64,000 nucleotides of DNA from Paraspadella gotoi (GCA_051294375.1 CM119266.1:6217431-6281430); one strand, 5' to 3'; positions 14,301 to 31,528 are shown, counted from the stretch's first letter. Translations and numbers: made by a program. Notes: generated by a model from the sequence alone, not told the origin.

Positions 14301-17300
14301 GTGGTGCAGGCAAGTCGGCGATACGTCAAAAAAATTTATGAGAGAACTCGACAAATTACAAGTAATTATAATAAATCTATCTATCGACTCTCGATCTATT
14401 CCGGATTGTATTAATAAGACTTCATGATGTTTGATTTCGCTTCTCTCGTTCGTCTCTTCACTGCAAGAAATCTGGTACATCTTCTCTACAATGTTTACTC
14501 TGCCTGTGTTAGCTTATTCCATACTTGGTCATGTCTTTACTTCAATTTGAACTGGTTTCTCTCGTGTCCTGAATCCTTTTTCATTCCGCTGACAGGTCAG
14601 TGTCTCGTCTGTGTTCTATCGTTAATTATATTGACTCTGAATAATATTTTTGTAAATTTCATGCATATATGGTGGATACCTCGTCTGTTTTAATGTTTAT
14701 ATCTTTATATATATATATTATTAGAAATATATATCACATTTATCGCTTTACGTCGTCACACGTTTGAGAGATTTATTACCGGCTTCGTTCACCATTGTTT
14801 TTCATACCACCTGTGTCGCTCGCCTCCTCCTCGTCGCCTCGGCGAATTACCACTACTTCTCCCAATCAATCCCCGTTAATAAGGAAAAACTACTAAGGGG
14901 GAGTTCTGTCTACTGTTTAACCAGAAAACCCAACAACAACAACAAGCCACGAGTTGGGGAAAATGGGATTTACGGCTCCGGAGCCCGGGCTGTCGAGATA
15001 GACAATCCTTCATATGCTCCACACCAGCGAGGCAGGTGAAGTGACAGAGAGAGATTGAGGTTCGTGGATTAGAAAGAGAAGGAGCAGGATGTATGAAGAA
15101 GAAAAAGATAAGAGAAGTAGAGAGAGAGCAGAGGAGACAGAGGTTAGTGAAGTAGAAGATCTCCAAAGAGAGATGAGAAGCAAAGATAAATTGTTATAGT
15201 GGTTTTGTTAATGCAGATCTCCCCGAACAGAGTTTCTCTCTTGTTACATCGTTCCAAAAATGAATCAAGGTTATTATTTTTGGGGTTCGGAAGTATGGTT
15301 ACTTATATATAATTGTTCTTTAAAGTGAACCAGTTCCATATTCGGGGGCGCGTTTCCTCCCGAAGGGTCACCAGCGGGGCTTACCGTTCTGCCTTCGGAC
15401 CTTGTCAAGAATTATTCACCCCGATGCTTAACTTACTCTTCCTTTATTAGCTGCATACACTTTCTCCACCACATAATAAATCAACCGATAATACCTGCGT
15501 TCAATATCAACCTTCTACATATACGCACTATCCCAAACAAGACACCAAAAACTACTTTTTGGTTTCTTAAAGTGCCACAGGCTTACCGAGAGACCGGAAG
15601 CCCCGACATGCCCGAAAACTTCCGTTGCACTGAAAACTCGCCCCGCCTGATCCAAATCGTACAAAACGGGTTCTTGAGGGTATCGGAGATTTCTGATAAA
15701 AAAAACCCAAAAAAAAACATTAAAATTTCAACTAAATGGGTCACTTAAATATTGAAGGAACGTAAAGACGGTCCTCTCCCACAGCGTTCTAGCCCTGATC
15801 CCCTGGGGATCGGAGGGACCGGATCTTTTGTTTTCCCGTTGCTCTATCGGCTAATTTACCTGGACGCGGGTGAGGAAGTCCGGAGTGTCGTTCCGCCTCT
15901 GTCCCATAGATAATCCTCTCCCTTCTGTTGCAGGTTTTTTTCCTGTCGCCTGTCTCTTTTCTTTCGTCCTCGCTGATTTTTGTGATTTTCTGGCGAAACT
16001 CGAGGAAGAAAACGCTAATTAGGAGCACGCTAGATACTTGACAAACAATCCCGAGCTCGTTCAGCTTTCACTCGTGTATGCAGAGATCGACGACTACGAG
16101 GACTGAGACGTCACGAAGATTGGGGAAGTGGTGCGTGGGGCGCACTGGTCGGGAAAGGGATGTAGGGCGGGGGAATAGATAGAGTTGTATGTAAACGATA
16201 GGCGAACAAACTGAGGAATCTTCAGAATATTAGAAAACCTTAAGTAAGTTACAGCACTTCACATCGATATTTTTCCCGTAATCTCTGTGTATAGTGGTAT
16301 CTAAGATATACCAACGTAAGGAAAGAATAATTAAGACAGCCTCCCTTTAAGGGGCGAAAAGTTAAGTTACTTTTGCATTTTATTAGGTCTATTGCAAAAT
16401 CAGAAATTATTTATAATTTTTAATTATATTGTGTTAACTTTAATTTTCATGTTGTACATATTAATGGGTTTTATCTAAATAAATTTTTGATTCCAATATA
16501 TCAATTCCTCTTAATTTTCACGGCGAAACCTTTCGCAATTACAGAGCCTAAAATTGAAATAAGCGAATACACAAAATAATATTTAAAATATATTTAGTTA
16601 TTGTCGCACAATTATTGGGAAGTAATTTATTTGAGCATAATCAATATTTATCGCTATCCTTTCTAACAAATAATAAGCTAATGATATCTATTTATAAATA
16701 ACACTGAACACAATCATTTATTTTCTAAACAGGGCAATGGATTACCTTTTGCAGTGGGAGAGAATACCCCGGGCACCTTTAATAAAAAAAATTAGGCAGC
16801 GCACAGGACGCGCTAAAATTTTATGTGAGTCCGTCTCGAATCTCAACATCACGCGACCGAAGACCGCTCTATTCCTCTGACGATCTGGCCAGACTCAGTC
16901 TGCGCAACGGTCGTTGTTTAGGCGGGGAGAAGATAAACATCTCCGAAAGGGAAACGAAAAACACCGAGAAACACAACAAAAATTAGAGTTCACTAGAAAG
17001 AAAATGTCGAAAGCAAAACAAAAACCATTAAAGACGAAACGTTTGGAAAGTCGTTAAGGGAGACGATGAAGACGACAGATGACGGAATGACGGACGACGA
17101 TACACGACGGGACGACCGACCACGCTTTTTCCATCGGGTATGTGTCTCGGGAGGAACTTTCGGGGATTACCTTCTTCGCTTGTTGATTATGTTTACGGTT
17201 TTACATCCTTAAAAAGTCGTCTGTTGGTCATCATTACACCTATCATTATCTATCATATCACTCTCAATAATTAATTTAGGGATTCTATTACAATCATCAT

Positions 17301-20300
17301 TATCATCGTCGTCGTCGTCATCATAAACAAGGGTGTCTTATGCTTTTGTCACTTCTCTCAGATCATCGTTAACCTTTGTTTTATTCTATCAATTTGTCAG
17401 CTTTTTCGTTTCTCTCCGCTTCCGTACAATCGAAGTCTTCGCACAATCTCTTCGTCTCTTCATGGGCATCCGGATTCGGCCTGAGTGGCGACCTGCCCAA
17501 CCCTTTCCCGAACTTCTTCACTTGCCTCCTTCCATCAGCCCTCACTACAAGCGCAGGCTATCTTTGGGGATCACGTTTCCCACACAAGGTGAGAAACGTT
17601 CGGGGCTGGAGCGGCCCTTTCGAGCCACCCGCGCCTATTGGACACATCACGGGGGCTACTCCTTCCCATGGGACACACAGCCCTGGCCCGCGTGTTAATT
17701 TCCGACTCCACTACTGTCCCCGCTAGGCCCCCGACTTAGGTCCCCTGAGGGGGTGAATTTTCAACGTAACCTTTCCCCCAGGGTGTGCAAAAAATTTTTC
17801 AAAATCATAGTTAGCTCAATTTTACATTCCGGCACAATATGTGGGGGTATAAAAAGAGTATGTTTTGCCCAAATGCTCATCCGAATTTGCTTCAACAGCC
17901 GCTTAGCACTAACCTTAAGACGGGTTGGAGGAAAATAAGCTTCCCCACGCTTAAAGGAGTTTTTGGCACACCTTTGACTAAAAATTAACATGTGCATTTT
18001 TATTGAAGATTGGAAATTGACTTGTTTATGGCCGATTTTTAGAATTTATTGGGCGGTCCTGTCTACGACGTCAACTTTATTAGCTGAGACTCATCAAAGA
18101 ATTATTTCACATCAATTTGAATCTCATTTCGGAGTAGCCACAGCCCTCCAACTGGACGTCCACAGCAGCCCGCTGGAAGGATGTGAGATAGGTGAGATAA
18201 CAGTGGCATCCTGGACGGATAATATAATTCTGAACCTTCTAGTTGGTAGAATCTCTTACTTTGGACATAAGTTTTTACAACTAATGAAGTTTCCTCTATA
18301 AATCAACAAATTTCCGAGTTTTTACTCTAGTACCGCTCGCGTGTGGTTACTCTGGAGGAGGCATATAAGGTGGTTCCATTTGCTTCTTTCGGTTTTTATC
18401 TTCTGGACATAAAATTACTTTATGTGTAAAACTGGTACATTCTCCGGGTTTGGGATCAATTGACAGTACGAGGATATCTGCATGTAGAGATTGGATAGCA
18501 AAAATTGGGTCAGATAACCAAAAAAATTGGCATGAATTCAAGCGTAGGTTTCATAAAGAGCTCTCTCTGAAGGAGCTGCTATTGGGAGGGCTACACCGGG
18601 CTGCGCGGATACAAAGGACATCACCTTTTTAGACCCAATTTAGAGATGAGTAAAGAACACCCTTAATTATGTGGGCAATTTTAATTAGTGAGATAACTGA
18701 AAGGGGGAAAATTTATAGTGGGCTTATTTGGTTAAAAATAATTTATGAAAAATAGAAAGCAAAAAATGGCTGGAATGACTGTGATTACCGGGGTTACCTT
18801 GATACAGCTTAATACCAATTAAAAACTAGAAAATAATTTTGTGAATACTGCATTATGCAACAAGGGTGAGTGGGTTTGGTATCAGATAAAATTATGCTTA
18901 CAGCTAGAGGAGGAGTCGATGTGACACGGGAACAGGAACTCACAGAAGAGATTAGCGGTTGGCATTTCTAGATTCTTTGGGTCTATCGAGCGTGTGAGAG
19001 ATCGTAGCCTGGATACTGAAGCCACACATTTTGATTTAATTAACCAGTGCTAAACGTGAGTTTACAGTGTCTCACAAGGGCGGTCAGAGAACTACTGTGG
19101 GACGCACGAAAGTATTTATGGTAGATATATTTATCAGCCTGTCTCTCATAAAAGGGCAGGGACGGAGATGAACGATAGACATTGACACAGTCAACAAATA
19201 AATGAAAGAAAGCAACAGGTAAAGTATACATAACGGTATGGAGAAAAAAAAGTTAGAGAGAAACAGAAAGTTTACGAGAAAAGAGGAGGGAGATTAAAAG
19301 GATAATAACGAAGTAAAGGAAGATAAGATAGAAGTAATATATATTGTTATAACCGCGAAATAACACCAAGTAGGAGGAAAAAAACAAGAAAAACTCCTTG
19401 TTGGAAAAAAGAGGGAGAGAAGAAACTCGAGTTGAATAAACTCTTATGAAAAAAAGAAGAAACGAGCAGAAATGAAGAGGAATAGCGATAACCGCAGAAA
19501 GTACACACCGAGGAAGAGGCGAATATGAACAAGCAAAAAAGAAAAATGAGAAAAAAGAGAAAAGTAAACTAAGACGTATAGGAGAGCGGAGATTACATAA
19601 CTTATTCGCAAAAAGATTCATTGGTATTTGATTTATTAAGTAATATCTCGTCATGCTGTCGTGATCGCCCGAGAACTCAGTAATTTCCAAAACAGAGAAT
19701 AAAGAGAGAGGGCGGAATCCTTCTGGGTGTATCTCACTACGCACTGTTTTCGCGGGTAGAATAATAACTATCGGGTTCTCGGGTTCGATTATTCTACTTA
19801 CGGTAAATCACACCCACATTGGTCGTGAAGTGATAATACTGAATTAATTAGTTAACCATGCTTGACAGATATACATATTATAAAGCTCAATAATAACTTA
19901 AGTTAACTGGTGATTTATTGATTTATTACCTACCGGGTGTCGGCCTTTTCGAAATGGCCTCTCGTTGTACTTCGCGTAAAGTAGATTGTATGAGTAATAG
20001 TAGCCTTGGCTCTACCATTTGTCAACTATGCTTATATGAGCGCACTTTCTTTCTCTTGCGAACTGAGATGACAATAGCGACATAACAATACAATCGCCCA
20101 AATAGGTGCATAAGCATAGAGTGTGTGGCGGCTATAACCAATAATAAATACTAAAATCGCCCTAAAACATAAACAGGATATTAAGAGCTACCATAGACAC
20201 GGGCATGTGACCAACCTTTTGGAACGTGCAAAAGGACATCTTGATAGAGTGGGGTCCCATCGTGCTTTGAGGCTTTCAGGATTCATGTCTGGAGGCGGAC

Positions 20301-21085
20301 GTTCGGTGAGAGTGTTGAGGTTCTAACGAGCGGCAGTGCGTATAAAGGTTACGTGGAGAAGTGTGTCTTGTCGGTCACCTTTGGGAATTATTCAAAGGGA
20401 GACTGGATAGTGCTCAGCACTTCTGACTTCAGGTCGGGATCTATACTGGTGTCTGCAAGACGCCTATTGAAGACCAGGGAGTGACACTGGCCCGCGCGGC
20501 TTAGTCGCAGAAATGGGTTCGGGCAGGCGCAAAAGAGACAGGACTGGACGCCAAGGAAGTCGGATGTGAATCAGGCAGGAGGAGACGCTGAAAGCGAATG
20601 GGCGAGTGTTAGGCGAAGTTCCGATTCTCGGTAGGGAACCGCATCGAGCGAACGAATAGTAAGCCCAGAGGAGAGGACTGGTGACAGACGAGGGCGGATG
20701 AATGAACATTCGTTTCGGTACAGAGGGAGCCTAGTTATATTTCTATGTTCGGGAGTTGATGTGTTTTCAGGGGTTAATCGGTACGAGCCAGGGAGGTCCG
20801 GCCTGTCGTCTTCCAGTTATGATACCATATTAGCCAGTACGTTTCGCTGTCCCGTGTACGTCTTCGTCGATTCCGTCTCTGGGCGGGCGAGTGTCGAGGC
20901 TGTAGACCGGAGGCTGATGTTTTAGGTTAGAAGGACGAATAATTTTGCGTGGAGGTGGATCACTATCGAAGTCGGAATATTTTTAGTCACGTTTGCGCGG
21001 GCGCGTCTGAGACGCCGTTAGGCGCGTTATGTGTTGATGACTAGGAAGGCGCTGGCCGCATGCTCCGACGCGTCTTGGGAGATGC
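11306..21085. other. Unassigned 9.8 kb, no supported gene
   Basis: I read this stretch on both strands and found no exon with recognisable similarity and no chain of phase-compatible exons. Open frames are short and lack family signatures. GC-richer islands occur at about 15340-15420, 15780-15910, 17470-17770 and 20200-21080; they could be decayed transposon, UTR or unrecognised exon sequence. A GAC/GACGA-rich patch lies at about 17040-17125. Otherwise it is plain AT-rich DNA. Confidence 0.5.
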
Positions 21086-21830
21086 TTAAGCTGCCAGACG
21101 ACCACCGGCTAAGAGTTTTTTATCGTTGCCGAGGCGTTGCCGGTGGGTTGTGTTCGTGTTGTTCGGTGCGGCCGGTTGCGGCGGTGATGCGGGGCCGAGG
21201 AATTCCTGCCTGTGGCGGACGACGCGCGTTTTGGGGCGAAGGAAGGCGCAGTAGGTTCCCGGCGGCGGGGTGGAGGCTCGCGAATCTTGCGCAGATTCTC
21301 TTCCTCGTCGCTTCCGGTGGCGGCCGGTGACGTTCGGGGAAGTCGTCTTCTCGAATGTCCAGGTCGGAGTGCTGCTGCTGTCCGCTGTCGGGGCGCCGTG
21401 GCGCGAGGAGGCGACTCCGGTAGTGGTGCTGCGTTCGCGGGGGGCGCGGCGTGGTGGATTGCCGGCGCGGTCGGGCTGGTGGGGGCCGGGTGGGCGTGCC
21501 GGGAGACGGGGTGGCGGCGGGACGCCGGGGGTGGCGGGCGGGTGGTGCTGGGGGCGGGGCGGCGGGTGGCGGGCGGGGGATGGGGGAGTGGGAGGCGGTG
21601 GCCGTGTGCCCAGACGTGCGGGGCGGGAGGCGGGGCCGCTCGTTGTGGGGGCGGCGGTGGAGGTGCGCGGGTGGTGCGGTCGGCGGGGCGGTGCGACGCG
21701 GGGCGCGGCGGGCACGGGGCCGGGGCCGGGTGGCGGAGGTGGGCCGGCGGGTGGGGCGTGCGGTGGGGCGGTGTTGGGGCGGGGCGCCGGGTGGCCCCCT
21801 CGGTCGAGTGAGCGTGACATTATATAACAA
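21086..21830. other. GC-rich, strongly G-skewed island
   Basis: About 740 bp of very GC-rich DNA, in which G greatly exceeds C on the plus strand, especially after 21440, with many GGG and GGGG runs capable of forming G-quadruplexes. Every frame on both strands is open for 130-244 codons and encodes only Gly/Arg/Ala/Pro-rich sequence, so the open frames reflect composition. It stops sharply at about 21820-21835, where AT-rich DNA begins. Confidence 0.8.
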
Positions 21831-24800
21831 TGTAATTTTTTTTTATTATAATTAATTTAATAATTAAAAAATCTTCATCTTATAAATTTTTTTTTATTTA
21901 TTATAACACATACAATTATTCTTATTAATTTTAATATTTTTAATATTCTTTTATCTTTTTAGTTTTATTCATTTATTTTATAAATTCCATTTTCAATTAA
22001 TAACAAAACATTTATTAGCAAACTCATCAAATATATATAATTTTAATTTTCTTTCTTACTTTTTTCTCTTAATGCGCATATATTAACCAAAATATGATTC
22101 TTTTCTCATATAAAAATTTCCCCAAACCATCTTTATCTACACTAAAAATAAGTTTTCCTTTATATATCTAATAAAATATTTTCTAATTCTCTTAAAATAA
22201 CTAAAACCCATTTACAGATTTTAATATCTTAATATACCACTTTTTCATACATTCTATTATAAATCAAATATAAATTTATCTAAATCCACTTTCACCAATC
22301 ATAATCATCTTTACACTTCCTTTCTAAATTCGTTTTAACTTAATTAATAGCGCGAACAAAAGAGATAGCCTAGAAGATGTCTTTCAATTATGTCAAATCT
22401 TCTATAACTTATTTCATTTTCGTATTTCATTAACATATAAGTAACAAAAGATCGAAACGTTTTTGGTAGAAAGTTTATGATAAATCCTGTATTTTCCCTT
22501 TGCTTGTAAATATAAAATTATATTTATTTCTTAACATTTTTTTTTGTTTTTTCGATACATATCCTTACATATTGTGAATTCATCTCCACCCAAAATATAT
22601 ATACATGCTATATATATTCTCTTCTCCTTCATACTTGTCAATTTTTGCATCTAATATTCAATTTCTTCCCAAAATTTAATTTAATTCATCTCACATTCCA
22701 CTCATGTTAATTTACGTTCAAATATTTAAATATATTTTTTTTTTTTTTTTCATTTAAACCTCCATTTCCACTCCGTACTGATTCCATTTGAACTTTATTT
22801 CCTATCTCAACACAACCACTTTTCCTACCCACACATCAAATTTAATCCAATCCATACCATCCCAAATTACGTAATTATATTTTACTTTTTTTTTTTCTAA
22901 TTTTATTAACTTTACATACGTACAGACATTTTACATTTATTGACAGTACATTACTGTAGCTTTAATTCAATTTTTTTCATAATTTATCATAAAAAATTTT
23001 GAACATTTTTGTTTGCAGTCAAACTAAATTTAATTTATTAACAAAAATTTCAAAACTTTTTTTTTCTTTATATCTCTAAACATCAACTGTAAAATAAATT
23101 AAAATACAATTTCTACTATAATTTATCATAATTTCTATGTTCTTTTCATTTATAGTAATTTTAATTCCCTACAATATTTTCTTACCAGTCTTACCTTCAC
23201 AGATTTAATTATATATCCGTTAATCTTCTTTTAATGCAAAAGTCCTGTGTGAATTTATAATTTACTAAAATTCTTTTGACCTTTATTGCAGTGGCATCTT
23301 CATACTTTCAATCTTAAAACATTATGAAAATGAGATTTTATTAACGAAACAAGGAACAAACAGTTAGCTAAACTGGATAATAACAATCACTTTTCCTTGG
23401 TTTCAAATTGCCTTTTTTTTTATAACCTTCTTCTCTCTCTGTCGGTGCGACGGGGGGTGCCTCGGGGGTGCTTTTTTCCCACATTTTTTGAAATTTTTTA
23501 AAAATTTTTTAAAATCAATTTAAATGTCTCTTCTGAAATTCTCAACCATTTAACATTATTTTTCTTATTTAAAAATCTTTTTTTTAACACAGAACTAATT
23601 TCTTCTCTCAACCGTAATTCACACTCAATTAAATAACCATTCAACGACATACTATTTCCCTTTAAACTTAACACTTTAAAATTCTAATAATTGAAATACA
23701 AATTTTTTTTTATTTTTATTAATATTGTTTTTTTTTATTGATGCGTGAGGTTTTTTTCGCTCTTTTTCCATTTTTTTTTCCTTATTCTTATTTAACTTTA
23801 CTATATCCAATAATATTAAGCTTTTTTATTATTTTCAATTATTAATTTTCTCTTTTTTTTCTTTTTCTATTTTCCTTTTTTAATTTTATTTTAACTAATC
23901 TTATTCAATTCACTTTAATTTTATTATAAATATTTATATAATATATTGTTGCCAAAATTTCTTAAATTAAAATTATTCTTTTATAAGTTATGCGTTCATA
24001 ATTATTTTACTCGTTTTTACTTTAATTTTCCTCATTCATTTACATTACCTTAATTCACAATTATTCCTTTCCCAAATTCATTAAAATCTCTATTTTTCTT
24101 TTTTGTCTTTTCATTTTCATAAGTTTATAATATTCTTCTTTTTCATTTTAAATAAGATTATTTTCAAATAACATTTACTTTTTTCCCCTTTTTTATTTTT
24201 TCTCCAACAATTCTTCGTTTATCAATATTATACCAAAATCCATTTTTTCATAATTCATTATTCAAATATTCTCCTATTTTAATTTTATTAAGTTTATATC
24301 AAACTTTAATCATAATTTTTTTTTCATAAAATTTTAACTCAAATTATCATTTAATATTTAAAAAAATAATGTAGTTTTCTCGATTTAAATTTTGTTGAAT
24401 TTTTCTCCCATATTTCTTAATATATTCTCTTTTTAAACCTACTCTTAATTCATTCATTTTTTATCTTACCCAATTTTTTTCATTTTAACACATCATCCTT
24501 TACTTTCAATTATTCCAATTTAATTTAAATAGTAATTTTATCTAAAAATAAAAAAATTGAACAGTAAAATTATCTCTCCATTATTTAACACATCCACTAA
24601 ATAAAATCAATTTTGTTTATTTATATCATAGTGACAATAATTATTTTTAAACTTTAATGTTAAATTATTCTACCTTAATTGTTAGTAATTATATCAATGA
24701 TTTTTATCCAACTCCCATCATCCTCATCTTGCTTGTTTACCATTTTTTTAATTTCTTTTGTTTATTAAATTAATCATTTCATTTGTAATTTGTATTTTTA

Positions 24801-25030
24801 AATAATCTTTTTATTATTTCCTCAATTCTATAAATTTTATTTTACCTTATAAACAATTCATATTTTTTTAAACAATTAATTTTTTATTCAAATTTGGTTC
24901 CAAATAAATCCTTTAATTCTATTTTTATTCTAATTGTTTTTTTAAGCAAATTCGAGTTAATTTTTTCAAATCATTACTTTTTTATGAACCCCTACATATT
25001 TTTGCCTTATTTAATTGACTACTATTGATT
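21831..25030. other. AT-rich, extremely G-poor segment
   Basis: About 3.2 kb of A/T-rich sequence in which G is nearly absent from the plus strand while C is frequent (runs such as TTTCTTTCTTACTTTTTTCTC). A short exception near 23445-23475 is GC-rich (GACGGGGGGTGCC). I see no coding exon. The skew is the reverse of that of the island just before it. Confidence 0.8.
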
Positions 25031-25253
25031 TTTAATTTTTTTGCACACCCTACCTACCCTCTTGCCCACTTCCCCATTCCACTCCCTGCCCCCTTCCATC
25101 CCTTCCTCTTCCCACTCCCCCTTCCCACTCCCTCCCTTCCACCCTTCCACTCTCCCCTTCCACTCCCCCTACCTTCCCACTCCCACACCCCACATCAGAC
25201 CACCCCTGCCTCCCCCTGGTCGCCCGTCGCGCCTCTGTTGTCTTCATTTTCTC
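25031..25253. repeat. C/T-rich tract leading into an assembly gap
   Basis: Pyrimidine-rich blocks of the CCCACTCCC and CCCTTCC type, ending at a 25-base N gap (25254-25278). This resembles the tract at 205-690. The open frames in it are compositional. Confidence 0.8.
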
Positions 25254-25278
25254 NNNNNNNNNNNNNNNNNNNNNNNNN

Positions 25279-26136
25279 TAGGCGACATCGGATGCAATGA
25301 AGATGACGAAGAAGATTGTGGAAGACTTTTGTGACAGGAGCGAAGCTGACAATGATGATAAACAGTTACGATGATTATGACAAAGATGATGTTTGATGAT
25401 GATAATAATGATGATGATAATGATGATGATGTCAATGATGACCACAACGACGTTAAGGATGAATTAACTTCAACAAGCGAATGAAATCGAAGTCAACAAA
25501 ATGGAAAAACATGGTCGTCGTCGTCGTCGTCGTCGTCATTGTCGTCGTCATCGTCTCCCTTAACGACTTCAAACGTTCGTCTTTTGTTTTTGTTTTGCTT
25601 TCGATTTTCTTTCTGCTCATTTGTTTTCCTTTTTTTCCTTTCGGAGATGTTTATCTTCTCCGCCGCTAAACGACGCGACGGTCGCCAATCGTCAGAGGAA
25701 AACGTCTTCGGTCGCGATTTGAGATTCGTGACGCGTCAAAATTAGTCGTCGCCTTTTTTTTTTTTTTTTAAATGCGGTTCTACTCGGTAAATTTGGTTTA
25801 GAAATAAATGTTGTCTTAGATTAGATTATATTAGCTTAGATTTTAGTTAGAAGAGGTAAAAATTATTGCTATTAATGGCGACAATAAATATAATTTAATA
25901 TTTTGTGTTCGCTATTTCAATTTTAGGTTTCGAAAGGTTTCGACGTGAAATGAAATATATTGGAAAAAAATATTTAAAGTAACAAAAATTAAAAATTAAA
26001 AATTTAATAACAATTTCAATAATAACTTTTGCCGTTTTATTAGTTTAGGGAGCTTCTTTCTATAGTTGTAAAAATATCCATACAATATCAGTGAATGTAA
26101 TTCTTAATTCTAATTTTAGTTCATTTGTTTGTTTAC
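25279..26136. other. Low-complexity triplet-repeat region, no gene
   Basis: GAT/GAC-rich sequence (about 25300-25450) and a perfect-looking CGT triplet run (about 25513-25537) are followed by ordinary AT-rich DNA. No supported exon. Confidence 0.6.
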
Positions 26137-28288
<2,152 letters not shown>

Positions 28289-28739
28289 TTTATTTTTCAG
28301 ACTTCGATTTTATTCCTTTTTTTCTTTCACGTATTTTTTTTTCTCTTTTTCTTTTTAATGCGCGATTCACTTCCTGTCTTTTATTGTAGATTTTTTTTAG
28401 TAATTTGTTATTTTGTGTTTTTTGTTATTTTGTTAAACATTTCTATTTCTTTTTCTTTTTTTTTTTGAGTTTTTTTATATTTCGTTTTGTTCCTTTATTT
28501 ATTTTTTTTTAGTTTTGTTTTTTTTCATAATCTAAAAACGTTTTGCTTTGTTCTGCTCTTTCTGTTTTTTTCTTCATCTCTCTGGATGTCTTTTGTTTTT
28601 TCTCCTCCGTCGCGCCCTCTTCAGTCTTAATATCCCTTCTCGGCCAACGCCTACTTTTTTTTGGTCATCGTATCAAAAGTTATTTTTAGCTTTTTATTCT
28701 CTTTCTTCGCGGTTGTAATGGAACAGGGGCGCTTGCGGG

Positions 28740-29432
<693 letters not shown>

Positions 29433-29497
29433 GAGTATTCGTTCCTTTTCAAATTTTACGGTTCGATTAGAATCCAGAAAAAGTAATAAGAGGCCGC

Positions 29498-29572
29498 GTC
29501 GACGCCTGTTTCGTCGACGCCTGTTTCGTCGACGCCTGTTTCGTCGACCGCCTGTTTAGTCCGCCGCCTGTT
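29498..29572. repeat. 15-bp tandem repeat, ~4-5 copies
   Basis: The unit is GTCGACGCCTGTTTC, nearly perfect for three copies and then degenerating (GTCGACCGCCTGTTT, GTCCGCCGCCTGTT). Each unit holds a GTCGAC palindrome. Confidence 0.9.
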
Positions 29573-29660
29573 GATACCGCAGAGTGTCAGGATTTGGAAT
29601 TTGAACTTGGTCCTTGTCAATCAGCGATCCTTAAATTTAAGAACGGAATAGACAAAAGGT

Positions 29661-29757
29661 TGGCTACGTAGCATTTTGGCTACGTAGCATTTTGGCTACG
29701 TAGCATTTTGGCTCCGTAGCATTTTGGCTCCGTAGCATTTTGGCTACGTAGCATTTT
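29661..29757. repeat. 16-bp tandem repeat, 6 copies
   Basis: The unit GGCTACGTAGCATTTT is present six times. Copies 4 and 5 carry GGCTCCGTAG. The intact unit contains the palindrome CTACGTAG. It sits about 90 bp from the 15-bp array. Confidence 0.92.
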
Positions 29758-29895
29758 TTTGGGTCAGTAACGGAAAGGAAATATGTATTTTTGAAATTGG
29801 TAGAACCAATATTAACTTCGCCTTTCATTTAATACAGTATATAATCTTTCTTGCCCCTGACTTTGGAGTTTGGACAGTCTTTGAGGGTTTAAGGC

Positions 29896-29962
29896 CTCCA
29901 TCACTCTTACAAGATAATAACATAGCAGGACCTTGCAAGATTTCAATCAAGACTCTCTCACA
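29896..29962. repeat. Short dispersed repeat, copy 2
   Basis: Same sequence and orientation as 11249-11305 (CTCCATCACTCTTACAAGAT ... TTTCAATCAAGACTCTCTCA), with a short insertion containing GGACCTTGCA in the middle. Confidence 0.7.
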
Positions 29963-30462
29963 GTCACTACCAAAAGAGGTGGCTTCCCCATCGATGAAGT
30001 GGTTTAATATTTCGAAGAATGTTTCAATTTTATAAAAGAACACAATATAAGACCGCAATATAAAACCACAATTCCGTTAATTCTGTTCCAATAAAGTTTC
30101 AGCTTTCAACTGCCCACAAACTTCTGCATATATCATGACCCGAATCGATTGGCTTGATCTTTTTGCTACATTTCTTCTGCTTGGTCTTTTGCTCGTTTCT
30201 TTTCCGTTTGTTCGCCGCTCGCGATCCAACGACAAATCTGCTTTCGGCCATTTGCGCCGAAAGCCTGAGCCCGGAGGCGAGGCAGCTGCGGACGGAATCT
30301 CTCGACCGATGGTCAAATCTATTTTTAGATTTCGTCGCCATTTTGTCTCTCGTTTTTCTGTGGGGGTGAGGGGTCAATTGAGGACGAATCCCGGGGCAAA
30401 ATCTCTCTCAGGTACAACAAAAGAGAGAGAGAGTAGACGTAGATTGAAGAGAGATGAGATGA

Positions 30463-30501
<39 letters not shown>

Positions 30502-31458
30502 TCTCCACCTAATAAATTGTTTTTCATCACAAAACTGGATCAATGCAATTTATTTCATCTTCCGTGAATAAAGGCGCCACTGAGTTCACAGCCTCACGCT
30601 CGTTTCAGTGAATCACAATAGACAAAGGATGAATTCACGGCGGCGTCAAGATGAATTCATTTCACAGAAAACAAATCTGACGTGAATGTCAAATTGTTTC
30701 ATGAGCTTAAAAATATTTTAGGGATTGACTTCTTCATCACCTGCATTGTCGGGTGATCATTTGAGTACACTACTATGAAATATATGAGTCACAAACATCT
30801 CACAGTACATGATTTGTTTACTAATAACTAAAAACATTAACTATAACCGAAGTTATGAGAAATTGGTGTATAAGTAGGACAAATCGATAGATAGACGGAC
30901 CAAAAAATAGCGCAACTCAAAAAACCAATTCATTACGGAAGTCATGAGTGAAGTCATTCTTTTCACGATGATCGTTCAATGTTTGTTTATATAAAAACGA
31001 CCAATGTCTTAGTTTCATTCCATCATGTTTAATTGATGTCGAGTAAACATTACGTACTAAAAAAAAGGCAAATGACGGAGAAACTAATGCCATTTCAGAT
31101 TATCTGTCGGCGTCATAAATCGATAAATTACGCGTGACGTTTTGACGCGATGACGACGAAATAGAAAAGACGCGGACGAGAATGATGCAGGTTGACGCAG
31201 TGATAAGGTGACGTATTGACGAAATGACGCGGGGGGGGGGCGTTTTTTTTTCGTTTGACTTTTTGGGTTGTTTTTTTTTATAACCTTTTTTATTTTATTT
31301 TTCTGCAAATCCGTTTTAAACATTGAGAGAAATTTTAGAACGGAATAATTAAAATGAATAAAAGAGATAAGTTTGCTGATAAAGTCTAAACCTCTTCCTG
31401 AGGAGATAAGAGAAAAGAGGCAATTCGATTCGTCACTGAGCGAAGGGGGAAGGAGAGA

Positions 31459-31460
31459 CA

Positions 31461-31528
<68 letters not shown>

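Noticed and set aside
21086-21855. Open frames of 130-244 codons on both strands of the G-rich island
   Set aside because: Simultaneous openness in several frames is expected at this GC content; the peptides are low complexity.
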